From: Flavobacteriaceae bacterium Ga0077528
GTDB taxonomy: Bacteria > Bacteroidota > Bacteroidia > Flavobacteriales > Flavobacteriaceae
Assembly: GCA_001464475.1 (NCBI GenBank)
Contig: LNDX01000011.1
Coordinates: 1 to 64,000 of the forward strand
Reading direction: 5' to 3'
Length of the DNA: 64,000 nt
The notes under the pieces are model-generated. The model did no database searches. It saw only the letters and a list, made by a program, of their open reading frames with translations, and was not told the DNA's origin. Positions within the stretch are counted from its first letter, which is position 1, and each line of letters opens with the position of its first letter. A program made the translations under genes and the position numbers. Shown piece after piece: positions 7,650-17,666 of this stretch.

Positions 7650-10600
7650 TTAATTCTTTAAAAATTTCTTGTATTTGAAATAAGCAAATGTTGCTAAGAT
7701 TGTTAATCCTGCTAGCGAATAATAAAACTCTACTGGTGTAACAACTTTGTCTCCACTCGCATAAGAATGTAAACCTGTTAGATAGAAATTCACTCCAAAA
7801 TAAGTCATCATGATTGAATAGAAAGCAACTACACTCATCAAATTATAAATCCATAATCCGCGTAAAGCAGGAACGAAACGAGCATGAATTACAAAAGCAT
7901 AAATCATAATACTAATTAATGCCCAAGTCTCTTTTGGATCCCAGCCCCAATATCTACCCCAAGATTCATTTGCCCATTGTCCGCCAAGGAAATTTCCAAT
8001 GGTTAGCATTACTAAACCTATGGTTAAAGCCATTTCGTTGATATAAGTGATTTCTTTGATGTTCAAACTCATTTTGGCTTTGTTCTTTTCGTTGGTGAAC
8101 AACATCAATATTAAAGCTACAACACCTAAAATCATTCCTAGCGTAAATGGCCCATAACTTGCAACAATAACGGCTACGTGAATCATTAACCAATACGAAT
8201 TCAAAACCGGTTGTAAATTAGCAATCGCTGGATCCATCCAATTCCAGTGAGCAATCATTAAAATCATAGAAGCTACGAAGGTTCCAGAAGCAACCGTTAA
8301 TTTAGACTTTCTATCAAATGCTAATGTAAAAAACATTGTTGCCCAAGCTACATAAATCATACTTTCATAGGCATCACTCCATGGAGCGTGTCCTGATATA
8401 TACCATCTTGCGATTAATCCTAATGTATGTAAACCAAATAAAATACTTATTAGTATGTGAAAAGCATTGATGATTATTCGAATTGATTTCTTCTCAAAAA
8501 AGATGTTTACAATAGTAAATACCAACATTAGTACACCACAAAGCATATACAAATAATAGAGATTTTTGAAAATATCATATTTATTATACATGATTTCAGA
8601 ATCAATCTTGTCATCGCTTGGTCTTACTGCTTTACCTTCTTTCTTTTGATAATTTTCCATACCTACTAAGAAAGTATTAGCCATAGTATAGTTATCATCT
8701 TGTGAAGATTTCATCAAAGCATCGAGATAAATTGGAAGTGCATTTTTTATAGTATCCAACGATGTTCCTGTAGCATGATTTATTTCTAAATAGGAAGCCC
8801 ATTTGTTATTTTTATCATTTGGTACTGGAAAGATTTTTAAGATTTGACCACTCAAAGCAGTATTTAATAGATTTACTTTTTTATCAGTTTCTATAAAATC
8901 CTTCTCAAATTTATTTGGAACTTGTGCTTTGTAAGCCGATTCTAAATAAGGTGACAATTTATAATTTCCTTTAGCATCAAAAAATGACTTTAATGAAGCA
9001 TAAGTTTCCTTTTTATCAATTCCAATAATTTTTCTAATACTGTCGTTTCCACTTTTAATATAAACCAATGGAACTTCATACCAAGCAATAGGAAACTGTG
9101 TCATAGAAACAAATACTTGATCCGAATTCATATCTTTGTAAGTATCTTTCTTACTAACTTTTCTAAGTAATTCAGAAGAAAATGTATTAATTGGCTTCAT
9201 TCTTCCTCCTTCATCTTGAATAACCAATCGTCCAAATTGAGCTGCGTGTTTCTCTGAAACTTTATATTTTAAAATAGAATCAACATAATTAAATTTTGCA
9301 CTCTTAACAGGAACTTTTTCTTTTCCATGATTGTGACCATCGTGATTATCGTGGTTTTGAGAAAATCCAGTAAAAGATAACATTAATACCAAAATGGTAA
9401 TTAATTTCGACTTTTTATCTTTAATAACTTCCAACTTACGTTTCAAATCAGCAAAACGAGAATATTTTGTAAACAATATAGCCATCATTGCAAAGAATAA
9501 AATAAAATAACCAATGTAGGTAATTAAGGTACCCCAAAAATCATGATTTACAGAAAGGACAGTACCTTTTTCATCTGGATCAAAGTTGGCCTGAAAAAAT
9601 CTAAATCCTTTATAATCCAAAATATTATTCATAAAAATTCTTGCGTCAAATTTGTCATTTCCGTCAATTACTGTGACTTTACTTTCAAATGATGAATATC
9701 TTTTTTCTGTACCTGGATAACGTTGTGCGATAAAGTCATTTAATTTAAGACTAAATGGCAATGTGTAAACTTTACTTCCAAAGAAGAAAGTAAATTCTAA
9801 TTTTCCAATTTTAACTGTTTGAGGAACACCTTGCTTTCCTTTAGAACCTACTAAAGTAATTTCCTTTTCTTGACCTTCTGTTTTTACCTTAATTACTAAA
9901 GCATCTTCACCATTTTTTGCTTTATAATCACCACTTGGTTTATAATCTTTTTCTCCTTTTATAGGTTGATCTGGAAATACAAATTGTGCGCCTCCCATGT
10001 TATATAGTGAACGAAACATCAACGGTTGAACTACATCTTTAGCAACTGTTCCTTGAAATTTATCTGCCATTCGCATAAAATTTCCTTCAAAAGGAGCTTC
10101 AATTGTGGTTGTTCCGTCTTTAATTGTGATGTTGATTGCGCCTTTAGTGTAAGAATTTAGAGCAAATAAAACATTGTGAATATTTTGAACTTCACCTTCT
10201 TTCAAATAATGTTCATGACGTTCACCGCCGCCAGATTCAACCATTTTTAAATGAAACTTTCCGTTTGGCGTTTCTTTGATTGATTCTTTAGCATCAAGAA
10301 TAAATTTTTCATATTCTACCTCAAAAGAAGTTTCATTGAATTTATCTTTAAAATTGAAATGATTATCTGCAATTGGTGAAAGAGACACTGAAGAAAACAA
10401 TAATGGATGTTCAAATACTCTTCTTCGCATTTCGCCTTGATATTGTCCATCCACAAAATAAGTAAGATAATTTTTATCAGAGTAAATTTGATTAGAAGCT
10501 TCGCCTTCGCGAATTGGCATCATACCTTCATAACTTATATATCTGGTAATTGCTGCACCTATAATAATAAAAATAAAAGAAAGATGTAATAATAAAGTAG

Positions 10601-10829
10601 CCCACTTCTCTTTTTTCCACAATTGATATCTAGAAATATTTCCGAAGAAATTGATTAAGAAAAAAATGTGTATGGCTTCAAACCACCATGCATTATAAAT
10701 AATTACTCGAGCTGTATCTGTATTGTAAGCGCTTTCAATAAAAGTTCCAGCTGCCATTGCAACAGCATAACCAATAAATAGAACAGCCATTAAACGTGTT
10801 GAGAAAAGTATAGATTTAATTTTTTCCAT
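7650..10829 (-). CDS. ccsBA: CcsBA-type cytochrome c biogenesis protein (ResB-CcsA fusion)
   Basis: A 1059-residue System II cytochrome c synthase that carries haem across the membrane and attaches it to CxxCH apocytochromes. The N-terminal part (about 1-470) is ResB/Ccs1-like with several membrane helices and a large periplasmic region. A His-rich stretch, HDNHDGHNHG, lies near residue 490 after another helix. The C-terminal part is CcsA-like, with multiple membrane helices and the haem-handling WWD-type motif WGWDPKETW at 961-969. Fusion of both halves is common in Bacteroidota and Epsilonproteobacteria. Transcribed alone. Confidence 0.93.
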   Translation of the reverse strand: MEKIKSILFSTRLMAVLFIGYAVAMAAGTFIESAYNTDTARVIIYNAWWFEAIHIFFLINFFGNISRYQLWKKEKWATLLLHLSFIFIIIGAAITRYISYEGMMPIREGEASNQIYSDKNYLTYFVDGQYQGEMRRRVFEHPLLFSSVSLSPIADNHFNFKDKFNETSFEVEYEKFILDAKESIKETPNGKFHLKMVESGGGERHEHYLKEGEVQNIHNVLFALNSYTKGAINITIKDGTTTIEAPFEGNFMRMADKFQGTVAKDVVQPLMFRSLYNMGGAQFVFPDQPIKGEKDYKPSGDYKAKNGEDALVIKVKTEGQEKEITLVGSKGKQGVPQTVKIGKLEFTFFFGSKVYTLPFSLKLNDFIAQRYPGTEKRYSSFESKVTVIDGNDKFDARIFMNNILDYKGFRFFQANFDPDEKGTVLSVNHDFWGTLITYIGYFILFFAMMAILFTKYSRFADLKRKLEVIKDKKSKLITILVLMLSFTGFSQNHDNHDGHNHGKEKVPVKSAKFNYVDSILKYKVSEKHAAQFGRLVIQDEGGRMKPINTFSSELLRKVSKKDTYKDMNSDQVFVSMTQFPIAWYEVPLVYIKSGNDSIRKIIGIDKKETYASLKSFFDAKGNYKLSPYLESAYKAQVPNKFEKDFIETDKKVNLLNTALSGQILKIFPVPNDKNNKWASYLEINHATGTSLDTIKNALPIYLDALMKSSQDDNYTMANTFLVGMENYQKKEGKAVRPSDDKIDSEIMYNKYDIFKNLYYLYMLCGVLMLVFTIVNIFFEKKSIRIIINAFHILISILFGLHTLGLIARWYISGHAPWSDAYESMIYVAWATMFFTLAFDRKSKLTVASGTFVASMILMIAHWNWMDPAIANLQPVLNSYWLMIHVAVIVASYGPFTLGMILGVVALILMLFTNEKNKAKMSLNIKEITYINEMALTIGLVMLTIGNFLGGQWANESWGRYWGWDPKETWALISIMIYAFVIHARFVPALRGLWIYNLMSVVAFYSIMMTYFGVNFYLTGLHSYASGDKVVTPVEFYYSLAGLTILATFAYFKYKKFLKN

Positions 10830-10986
10830 GAGGATTTTTGGAATGATTTTAAAAAAGTGTCACAAAAGTAAATTAAAATTGTGGATTTTTTTAAAATTAT
10901 AACATGGTTTTAAGGGATTTTTAAGAGACGTTGAGAATATTAATTTTTACTAGTGCTGTAAAATATATTTTCAATATTTTTACCGA

Positions 10987-11748
10987 ATGATTTCAATCAC
11001 AATAATTGGTTCAGGCAATGTTGCACAACATTTAATAAAAGCCATTTCTAAAACTGCAACTTTAGAAGTGAGTCAAGTGTATGCGAGAAATATTGATTCT
11101 GTTTTGCATCTTATTGATTCTGATAAAATTACAAATGATATTTCACAATTAAAAAATGCTGATTTATTTATTATCTCAGTTTCTGATGATGCTATTTCAT
11201 TGGTTTCAAAATCCTTACATTTTTCTGATAAATTAGTAGCTCATACTTCGGGAAGTGTTGCTATAGATGAACTTTCAGATAAAAATAGAAAAGCTGTTTT
11301 TTATCCATTACAAACCTTATCCAAGAAAAAAGAAGTCGATTTTACAACAGTTCCTCTTTGCATCGAAGCTCAAAATGAAACTGATTTACATCTTCTAACT
11401 GAAGTTGCTCAACATCTTTCAGATCATGTGTACAATGTTGATTCGGAACAACGAAAATCTTTACATGTCGCTGCGGTTTTTGTTTCCAATTTTGTAAATC
11501 ACTTATATAAAATAGGAAGTGATATTTGTATCGAACACAAAGTACCATTTGAAATTCTAAAACCATTAATTTTGGAAACTGCTAAAAAAGTTCAAATAAT
11601 GGAACCAAATGAAGCACAAACTGGTCCAGCAAAACGAAATGACACTTCAACAATAAACAAGCATTTAGCAATATTAACTGATGAAAATCAGAAAGATATC
11701 TATAAAATTCTAACCAAATCTATTATCGATAATGGCAAAAAGTTATAA
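10987..11748 (+). CDS. Rossmann-like / DUF2520 domain protein
   Basis: A 253-residue cytosolic protein. The N-terminus is an NAD(P)-binding Rossmann fold with GSGNVA at residues 8-13, resembling F420-dependent NADP reductases and pyrroline carboxylate reductases. The C-terminal helical half (about 125-253) is DUF2520, with the AAVFVSNFVNHLY and ETAKKVQIMEPNEAQTGPAKR segments. The substrate is unknown. It overlaps the next gene by 17 bases and opens a flavobacterial cluster with KdsC-like, UbiA and Maf genes. Confidence 0.85.
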   Translation: MISITIIGSGNVAQHLIKAISKTATLEVSQVYARNIDSVLHLIDSDKITNDISQLKNADLFIISVSDDAISLVSKSLHFSDKLVAHTSGSVAIDELSDKNRKAVFYPLQTLSKKKEVDFTTVPLCIEAQNETDLHLLTEVAQHLSDHVYNVDSEQRKSLHVAAVFVSNFVNHLYKIGSDICIEHKVPFEILKPLILETAKKVQIMEPNEAQTGPAKRNDTSTINKHLAILTDENQKDIYKILTKSIIDNGKKL

Positions 11749-12259
11749 AGAAATAATGAATTCAATTGACACCTTTATTTTTGATGTTGATGGTGTATTA
11801 ACAGATAGTTCGGTTCACGTTTCTCAAAATGGTGAAATGTTGAGAATTATGAATATTCGCGATGGTTTTGCCATGAAAGCGGCTATTGAAAGTGGTTATA
11901 ATGTTTGTATTATCTCTGGAGGAAACAATGAAGGTGTTCGAATTCGCTTGAGAAATTTGGGCATTACCGACATTCATTTAGCTTCTCCAAACAAAGTTGA
12001 AACTTTTAAAGAATACACGGAATTATACAATATCAAGCCAGAAAATGTATTATATATGGGCGATGACATTCCTGATTATCATGTGATGCAATTGGTAGGC
12101 TTACCAACTTGTCCGCAAGATGCTGTTGCTGAAATCAAAGCGATTTCTAAATACATTTCTCACAAAAATGGTGGAAAAGGCGCTGTTAGAGAAGTTATAG
12201 AACAAGTTATGAAAGTACAAGGAAAATGGCATTTGTATTACAACGGAAAACACGATTAA
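11732..12259 (+). CDS. KdsC-like HAD phosphatase
   Basis: A 175-residue class C0 HAD phosphatase, the KdsC/YrbI type that hydrolyses 3-deoxy-D-manno-octulosonate 8-phosphate or related sugar acid phosphates. Motif I is FDVDGVLTDSS (Asp18, Asp20), motif II is ISGG, and motif IV is MGDDIPDYHVM. The protein starts at MAKSYKEIMN, which overlaps the DUF2520 gene by 17 bases; an internal ATG eight codons later would also avoid most of the overlap, but the longer N-terminus looks like known homologues. KDO synthesis is likely but not proven from this neighbourhood. Confidence 0.85.
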   Translation: MAKSYKEIMNSIDTFIFDVDGVLTDSSVHVSQNGEMLRIMNIRDGFAMKAAIESGYNVCIISGGNNEGVRIRLRNLGITDIHLASPNKVETFKEYTELYNIKPENVLYMGDDIPDYHVMQLVGLPTCPQDAVAEIKAISKYISHKNGGKGAVREVIEQVMKVQGKWHLYYNGKHD

Positions 12260-12261
12260 CT

Positions 12262-12414
12262 ATTTACAAGTTTCGGGTTTCGAGTTACGAGTTTCGTGGT
12301 AAAGGTTAATTAAAATTCATTATACAACAATACAACAATACAACAATACATCAATACATTTTACATCAATACATTATACAAAAATACATTATACAAAAAT
12401 ACATTATACAAAAA
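12262..12414. repeat. degenerate short tandem repeats before the UbiA gene
   Basis: Two different sloppy repeats fill this gap. Bases 12265-12300 repeat variants of GTTTCGAGTT. Bases 12320-12414 repeat ACAATACA- and then ATACATTATACAAAA-type units, the last about three times with near-perfect copies. The block ends immediately before the UbiA start codon and offers no clear ribosome binding site. Confidence 0.8.
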
Positions 12415-12417
12415 AGA

Positions 12418-13344
12418 ATGAACTTCCTAAAACTAATACGTTACCAAAACCTTCTTTTAATAGCATTAATGCAACTTATTATTCGATTTGGATATTTAGA
12501 ACTCATCAATATTCCGCTTTCACTTTGGTATTGGCAATATTCTTTGCTGATTTTAGCAACTGTTTTAATTGCTGCTGGTGGTTATGTAATCAACGATATT
12601 TTCGATCAAGAAACTGATGCTGAAAACAAACCAAATAAAACAATTATTGGAAAATCAATTTCAGAATCTAAGGCTTATATTATTTATGCTTCACTAACTA
12701 TAACTGGAGTTGCGTGTGGATTTATTTTAGCTAATTCTGTTTCTCATCCTAACTTTGCAGTGGTTTTTGTTTTGATTGCTACACTACTCTATTTTTATGC
12801 AAGTACTTTAAAACAAATAGCTTTAGTTGGCAATATTGTTGTTGCATTATTACTTGCTTTCAGTGTTATTATTATTGGAATGTTTGACATTTTTCCAAAC
12901 ACATTTGATATCAACCGAAAACAAATGACTTTGGCTTTTAGTATCCTTTTAGATTATGCCAAGTTTGCTTTCATTATCAATCTAGTTCGTGAAATAATTA
13001 AAGACATTCAAGATGTAAAAGGCGATACTCTTCAAGAAATGAAAACTTTACCAATTGTTATTGGTGTTGCAAAAACTAAAATAATTGCTTTCATATTGTT
13101 ATTGCTGCCAAGTTTGTATTTATTGTATTACTCTAAAACGTATTTATTTGAAAACAACTTGTTTTATGGATTAGCTTACATTTTAGCTTTAGTTGTCGCG
13201 CCAATGATAATGTGTTTAGTTCAAATTTGGAACGCCAAAGAAAACAACGATTACAAAAAAATTAGTACGCTTTTAAAATGGATTATTTTCTTCGGAATTT
13301 TATCAATCGCCGTTGTTACTTTAAATATCAAATACAATGCTTAA
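12418..13344 (+). CDS. UbiA-family prenyltransferase
   Basis: A 308-residue integral membrane protein with about eight to nine helices. The first Asp-rich motif NDIFDQETD is at residues 59-67 and the second, REIIKDIQDVKGD, near 190-202; together they bind the prenyl diphosphate through magnesium. Pipelines usually call this flavobacterial protein geranylgeranylglycerol-phosphate geranylgeranyltransferase. The acceptor cannot be read from sequence, so only UbiA family membership is firm. It overlaps maf by eight bases. Confidence 0.85.
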   Translation: MNFLKLIRYQNLLLIALMQLIIRFGYLELINIPLSLWYWQYSLLILATVLIAAGGYVINDIFDQETDAENKPNKTIIGKSISESKAYIIYASLTITGVACGFILANSVSHPNFAVVFVLIATLLYFYASTLKQIALVGNIVVALLLAFSVIIIGMFDIFPNTFDINRKQMTLAFSILLDYAKFAFIINLVREIIKDIQDVKGDTLQEMKTLPIVIGVAKTKIIAFILLLLPSLYLLYYSKTYLFENNLFYGLAYILALVVAPMIMCLVQIWNAKENNDYKKISTLLKWIIFFGILSIAVVTLNIKYNA

Positions 13345-13912
13345 AAATTATAAAATCATTCTAGCTTCTGGCTCGCCGAGACGTCAACAATTTTTTAAAG
13401 ATTTCGATTTAGAATTTGAGATTAGATTAAAAGAAATTGAAGAAATTTATCCTGATAATTTAAAAGCTGAGGAAATTACAAATTATCTTGCCGAACTAAA
13501 AGCAAAAGCGTTTGAAGGTGAATTAGCTGATAATGAAATCTTGATTACGAGTGATACTTTAGTTTGGTTAAACGACAAAGCATTGGGCAAACCAAAGGAT
13601 TATGACGACGCTTTTCAAATTTTAAAATCTCTATCCAATCAAACGCATGAAGTAATTACATCGGTTTGTTTTAAAACCAATGCAAAAACAGAAACAATTT
13701 TTGAAATAACAAAAGTATCTTTTCGAGAATTATCTGATGATTCAATACGTTACTATTTAGATAATTACAAACCATTTGACAAAGCTGGTGCCTACGGAAT
13801 TCAAGAATGGATTGGTCTGATTGGTATACATAAAATTGAAGGTTCTTACACTAATGTCGTTGGTTTACCTACAGAAAAAGTATATACTTATTTAACATCT
13901 TATTTGGATTAA
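13337..13912 (+). CDS. maf: Maf-like nucleoside triphosphate pyrophosphatase
   Basis: A 191-residue cytosolic pyrophosphatase that hydrolyses non-canonical or excess nucleoside triphosphates to monophosphates. Signature segments are LASGSPRRQQF at the N-terminus, ITSDTLVWLNDKALGKPKD in the middle, and DKAGAYGIQEW with the later GSYTNVVGLP. The start overlaps the UbiA stop by eight bases, so translation is coupled. It closes the DUF2520-KdsC-UbiA-Maf group. Confidence 0.93.
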   Translation: MLKNYKIILASGSPRRQQFFKDFDLEFEIRLKEIEEIYPDNLKAEEITNYLAELKAKAFEGELADNEILITSDTLVWLNDKALGKPKDYDDAFQILKSLSNQTHEVITSVCFKTNAKTETIFEITKVSFRELSDDSIRYYLDNYKPFDKAGAYGIQEWIGLIGIHKIEGSYTNVVGLPTEKVYTYLTSYLD

Positions 13913-13950
13913 AGTGCGTAAATTTACAATTCCCAATAGTCGTAAAATTT

Positions 13951-14196
13951 ATGGAAACTGAAGAAGAGATCAATGCTAAAATTTTAAAAATTACAATGGT
14001 TATTCAAGAAAATTATCCTGAATTATCAAAGTACTTAAATGAAATGCCTATCACAATTCCAATTGATAGTAACCCAAAAGTTAATGTAAAAAACTTAGAA
14101 AAATATTATGATTCTTTGGTGGAACTATTTAGAAATTATGTTGCAGAACATCAATTAAATTACATTAATCAGCATAAAAATTCAGGTCACTTATAA
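13951..14196 (+). CDS. 81-residue hypothetical protein
   Basis: A small soluble acidic protein (METEEEINAKILKITM...) predicted to be mostly helical: a helix at 3-27, a PITIPID turn, and a second helix with NVKNLEKYYDSLVELFRNYV. No signal peptide or membrane helix. It follows maf by 38 bases and could be on the same transcript. I do not recognise a named family. Confidence 0.6.
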   Translation: METEEEINAKILKITMVIQENYPELSKYLNEMPITIPIDSNPKVNVKNLEKYYDSLVELFRNYVAEHQLNYINQHKNSGHL

Positions 14197-14308
14197 TTAC
14201 ATTAAAATGTGATTTATGTAAAATTTACAACAAATAATATAACACATTTGAACAAATCATTTATCAATTTTACACTTACAAATTAAGTTTAACTAAAATT
14301 GAAACAAA

Positions 14309-14626
14309 ATGAAAAAATTCACTTTCTACACTATGATGTTGTTACTAACTGTAACCATCTTTCCAACTAATTCTTTTGCAATTAATGAAAAAGTTCCAAC
14401 ATCATCAAGCAATCCAAAAGAAGTCCCTGCTGAAGTAAAACTACTACTAAATAGATTGGAAGAAATTAAAAAAATGGACAAGTCCAATCTAAATTCTACA
14501 GAAAAAAAAGAACTTAGAAAAGAAGTTAAAGCAATTAAAAAAACTTTAAAATCAACCGGTAATGGCGTTTACCTATCAATTGGTGCTATAATTATCATTG
14601 TTCTGTTATTAATTTTATTGCTATAA
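14309..14626 (+). CDS. small exported protein with C-terminal membrane helix
   Basis: A 105-residue protein with an N-terminal signal-like segment (about 1-25, ending NSFA), a charged Lys/Glu-rich helical middle (about 45-85, coiled-coil-like), and a C-terminal hydrophobic helix (about 86-105: GAIIIIVLLLILLL) ending at the stop codon. A tail-anchored or two-pass arrangement is possible. The stop is five bases before the next gene. Function unknown. Confidence 0.65.
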   Translation: MKKFTFYTMMLLLTVTIFPTNSFAINEKVPTSSSNPKEVPAEVKLLLNRLEEIKKMDKSNLNSTEKKELRKEVKAIKKTLKSTGNGVYLSIGAIIIIVLLLILLL

Positions 14627-14631
14627 GTAAG

Positions 14632-15063
14632 ATGAAATTAAAACTATTTCTTTTTAGTTTACTGCTTATTGCAACTAGTACTATTCAAGGTCAAACCGAA
14701 GTAAAAATTACTTTTGGAACTCCTCCTGAGTGGGCACCAGCAAATAGAGTTGAAACGCAATATTATTATTTGCCTGATATTGATGCTTATTATGATGTCC
14801 CATCCGCTCGGTTTATTTACATAAAAAATGGGAAATGGATACGTGCAACTTCATTACCCTACAGGTATAGAAATTATAATTTGAGAGGTGGAAATATTAT
14901 TTATTTAACAGATTACAGAGGAACTTCACCATATAAGTTTCACAAAAATCATAAAATAAAATATCCTAAAAAAGCACATTCAACCAAAGTTTATGTTGTG
15001 AAAAAGGAAAAAAATAAGGATCGAAAAAAGAATCCTAAAAAAGGAAAAAACAAAAAAGATTAG
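14632..15063 (+). CDS. secreted hypothetical protein with basic tail
   Basis: A 143-residue protein with a clear signal peptide (cleavage likely after about 20, near IQGQ). The body contains the segments YYYLPDIDAYYDVPSARFIY, FIYIKNGKW and GTSPYK, a pattern I have seen in flavobacterial exported proteins of unknown function. The last 40 residues are very rich in Lys. It follows the previous gene by five bases and is ended by a hairpin, so the two form a small operon. Confidence 0.65.
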   Translation: MKLKLFLFSLLLIATSTIQGQTEVKITFGTPPEWAPANRVETQYYYLPDIDAYYDVPSARFIYIKNGKWIRATSLPYRYRNYNLRGGNIIYLTDYRGTSPYKFHKNHKIKYPKKAHSTKVYVVKKEKNKDRKKNPKKGKNKKD

Positions 15064-15073
15064 AAATCAAATC

Positions 15074-15107
15074 AAAAGCAATGTTTCATTATGTTGCTTT
15101 TTTTTGT
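15074..15107 (+). terminator. terminator after the two small exported protein genes
   Basis: AAAAGCAA (15074-15081) pairs with TTGCTTTT (15094-15101), followed by a run of T. Confidence 0.65.
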
Positions 15108-15192
15108 TAAAGAAATTCCAAATTTTTAAAAAATAAAACTTCACTTTATATTTATTGCTACATTTGATGCTATTGCAAAATAATAGTAAACA

Positions 15193-17664
15193 ATGCAGAA
15201 ATATTACTCTTTTCTATTCCTTCTTTCCTCTTTCATTGTTTTTGGACAACGACCTCAAAAACCTAATGCTGTAGAGATTTATCATCAAATTGAAAAACTA
15301 AATTTCTTAGGTTCAGTTTTATATGTCGCTGCACATCCTGATGATGAAAATACGCGTTTAATTTCCTATTTATCAAACGAAAAAAATGCTAGTACAGGAT
15401 ATCTTTCTTTAACTCGTGGCGATGGCGGACAAAACTTAATTGGTCCTGAACTACGCGAATTGCTTGGAGTTATTAGAACGCAAGAACTTATTGAAGCTCG
15501 TAAAATTGATGGTGGCGAACAATTATTCTCTCGTGCCAACGATTTTGGTTATTCTAAAACTCCTGATGAAACTTTACAAATTTGGGATAAAGAACAAGTA
15601 TTAAGTGACGTAATTTGGGCAATTAGAAAATTCCAACCCGATGTAATTATTAATCGTTTTGACCATCGTTCACCAGGAACTACGCATGGTCATCACACAG
15701 CTTCTGCAATGTTGAGTTTGGAAGCTTTTGATAAAACTAATGATAAATCTATTTTTCCAAATCAGTTGCAATATGTCAGTACTTGGCAACCAAAACGTAT
15801 TTTTTTCAATACATCGTGGTGGTTTTACGGAAGTAAAGAAAAATTTGAAAAAGCTGATAAAACCAATTTAAGTAAATTGCAAATTGGTGTTTATTACGAG
15901 CAATTTGGAAAGTCAAACCAAGAAATTGCAGCTTTAAGTAGAAGTTGTCATCAATCACAAGGTTTCGGAAATACCGGAACTCGTGGCGAAGAAGACGAAT
16001 ATTTAGAATTTCTAAAAGGTGAATCATTGAATGATAAAACCAATTTATTTGAAGGAATTGACACCACTTGGAATCGTGTAAAAGGTGGAAATGCTATTGG
16101 AACTATTTTAGAAAATGTACAAAAGGATTTCGATTTCAAAAATCCTGAAACAAGTATAGCAGAATTGGTAAAAGCCTATGATTTAATTCAAAAATTAGAA
16201 GACAATCATTGGAAAACTATAAAATCGGAAGAAATTAAAAAGATAATTGCTGCTTGTGCAGGTTTATATTTGGAAGCAGTTGCAGATGTTCAAGAAGTTG
16301 CTTTAGGAAGTAAAACTAAAGTAAAACAAGAAGTTATCAATAGAAGTTCTGTAAAAATGAATTGGATTTCTAGTATCGATAATTCTAAAAAAATTGAGCT
16401 TCCATTTAATAAAGTAGTTAATAACAATATTGAAATGGAAATGGAAAACAACGATCCATACACAAATCCATATTATTTAAACGAAAAAGGGACTGAAGGA
16501 ATGTATGTTGTTAATGACCAAAGAAATATTGGTAAACCTGATGTTATTTCTAGGATTTCTGAAACTTTTTTAATTGAAATTAATGGAGTTACAATTCCTT
16601 TTGAAAAAAATATAGTCTACAAATACAACGACGATGTAAAAGGAGAAGTCTATCAACCACTTGATATTGTTCCGGTTGCCACATCTTCTATTCAAGAGAA
16701 AGTTTATATTTTTCCGAACAATAAAGAAAAAGCTGTTGTTGTAAAAATAAAAGCTGGTAAAGAAAACATATCGGGTTCGGTAAAACTAGAAGTTCCACAA
16801 AATTGGATAGTTTCGCCATCTTCAATTCCATTTACATTGACCAAAAAAGGTGAAGAGCAATTAGCAGTTTTCAATGTAACTCCATCTAAAGAAGCATCAG
16901 ATGTAACTTTAAAAAGCATCATTACAATTGATGGACAAACTTATGATAAAGAAAAAATAGACATCAATTATCCACACATTTACAAGCAAATGGTTTTAAA
17001 ACCTGCTGAAGCAAATGCGATTAAATTGAACATCAAAACTAAAGGTGAAAAAATTGCTTACATCATGGGAGCAGGCGATGAAGTTCCGAAAAGTTTGATG
17101 CAAATGGGATACGAGGTTTCCATTATAAAACCTGAGGACATTACTAATGAAAAACTTCAAAATTTCGATGTAGTTATGACTGGAATTCGTGCTTATAATG
17201 TAGTTACTGCACTAGGTTTCAAACAAAATATTCTTTTTGATTTTGTTAAAAATGGTAAAACTATGATTGTGCAATACAATACTCTTGACGATTTGGTTAC
17301 CAAAGAAATTGCACCATTTCCGTTAAAAATTTCAAGAGATAGAGTTACTGAAGAAAATGCAGAAGTACGATTTTTGAACCCAAATCATCCTATTTTGAAT
17401 ACACCAAACAAAATAACATCCGAGGATTTTAAAGGTTGGAAACAAGAACAAGGTTTATATTATCCAAGTGAATGGGATGCCAATTTTACGCCAATAATTT
17501 CTTCTAATGATAAAGGTGAAAAAGCCAAAGACGGTGCTATTTTAGTAGCAAAATATGGTAAAGGAAATTACATTTACACCGGAATTAGTTTCTTTAGAGA
17601 ATTGCCAGAAGGCGTTCCTGGTGCGTTTAGATTATTAGCTAACATGATTGCAATCGGAAAATAA
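15193..17664 (+). CDS. exported PIG-L family deacetylase, large form
   Basis: An 823-residue protein with a signal peptide (about 1-18). The PIG-L/LmbE deacetylase domain (about 35-290) has the zinc motif AHPDDE at residues 47-52 and the distal HGHH at 165-168. Family members remove N-acetyl groups from amino sugars. A long middle region with beta-sandwich character follows, and the C-terminal third (about 620-823) resembles a ThuA/glutamine-amidotransferase-like fold (FDVVMTGIRAYNV, YGKGNYIYTGISFFRELP). The next two genes, two bases and one base apart, are a 35-residue membrane peptide and a sodium:solute symporter, which suggests cutting and uptake of an extracellular amino sugar conjugate; that is inference. 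Confidence 0.88.
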   Translation: MQKYYSFLFLLSSFIVFGQRPQKPNAVEIYHQIEKLNFLGSVLYVAAHPDDENTRLISYLSNEKNASTGYLSLTRGDGGQNLIGPELRELLGVIRTQELIEARKIDGGEQLFSRANDFGYSKTPDETLQIWDKEQVLSDVIWAIRKFQPDVIINRFDHRSPGTTHGHHTASAMLSLEAFDKTNDKSIFPNQLQYVSTWQPKRIFFNTSWWFYGSKEKFEKADKTNLSKLQIGVYYEQFGKSNQEIAALSRSCHQSQGFGNTGTRGEEDEYLEFLKGESLNDKTNLFEGIDTTWNRVKGGNAIGTILENVQKDFDFKNPETSIAELVKAYDLIQKLEDNHWKTIKSEEIKKIIAACAGLYLEAVADVQEVALGSKTKVKQEVINRSSVKMNWISSIDNSKKIELPFNKVVNNNIEMEMENNDPYTNPYYLNEKGTEGMYVVNDQRNIGKPDVISRISETFLIEINGVTIPFEKNIVYKYNDDVKGEVYQPLDIVPVATSSIQEKVYIFPNNKEKAVVVKIKAGKENISGSVKLEVPQNWIVSPSSIPFTLTKKGEEQLAVFNVTPSKEASDVTLKSIITIDGQTYDKEKIDINYPHIYKQMVLKPAEANAIKLNIKTKGEKIAYIMGAGDEVPKSLMQMGYEVSIIKPEDITNEKLQNFDVVMTGIRAYNVVTALGFKQNILFDFVKNGKTMIVQYNTLDDLVTKEIAPFPLKISRDRVTEENAEVRFLNPNHPILNTPNKITSEDFKGWKQEQGLYYPSEWDANFTPIISSNDKGEKAKDGAILVAKYGKGNYIYTGISFFRELPEGVPGAFRLLANMIAIGK

Positions 17665-17666
17665 CT

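Noticed and set aside
12262..12414. Possible CRISPR array before UbiA
   Set aside because: Units are short, degenerate and directly adjacent, with no unique spacers of constant length.
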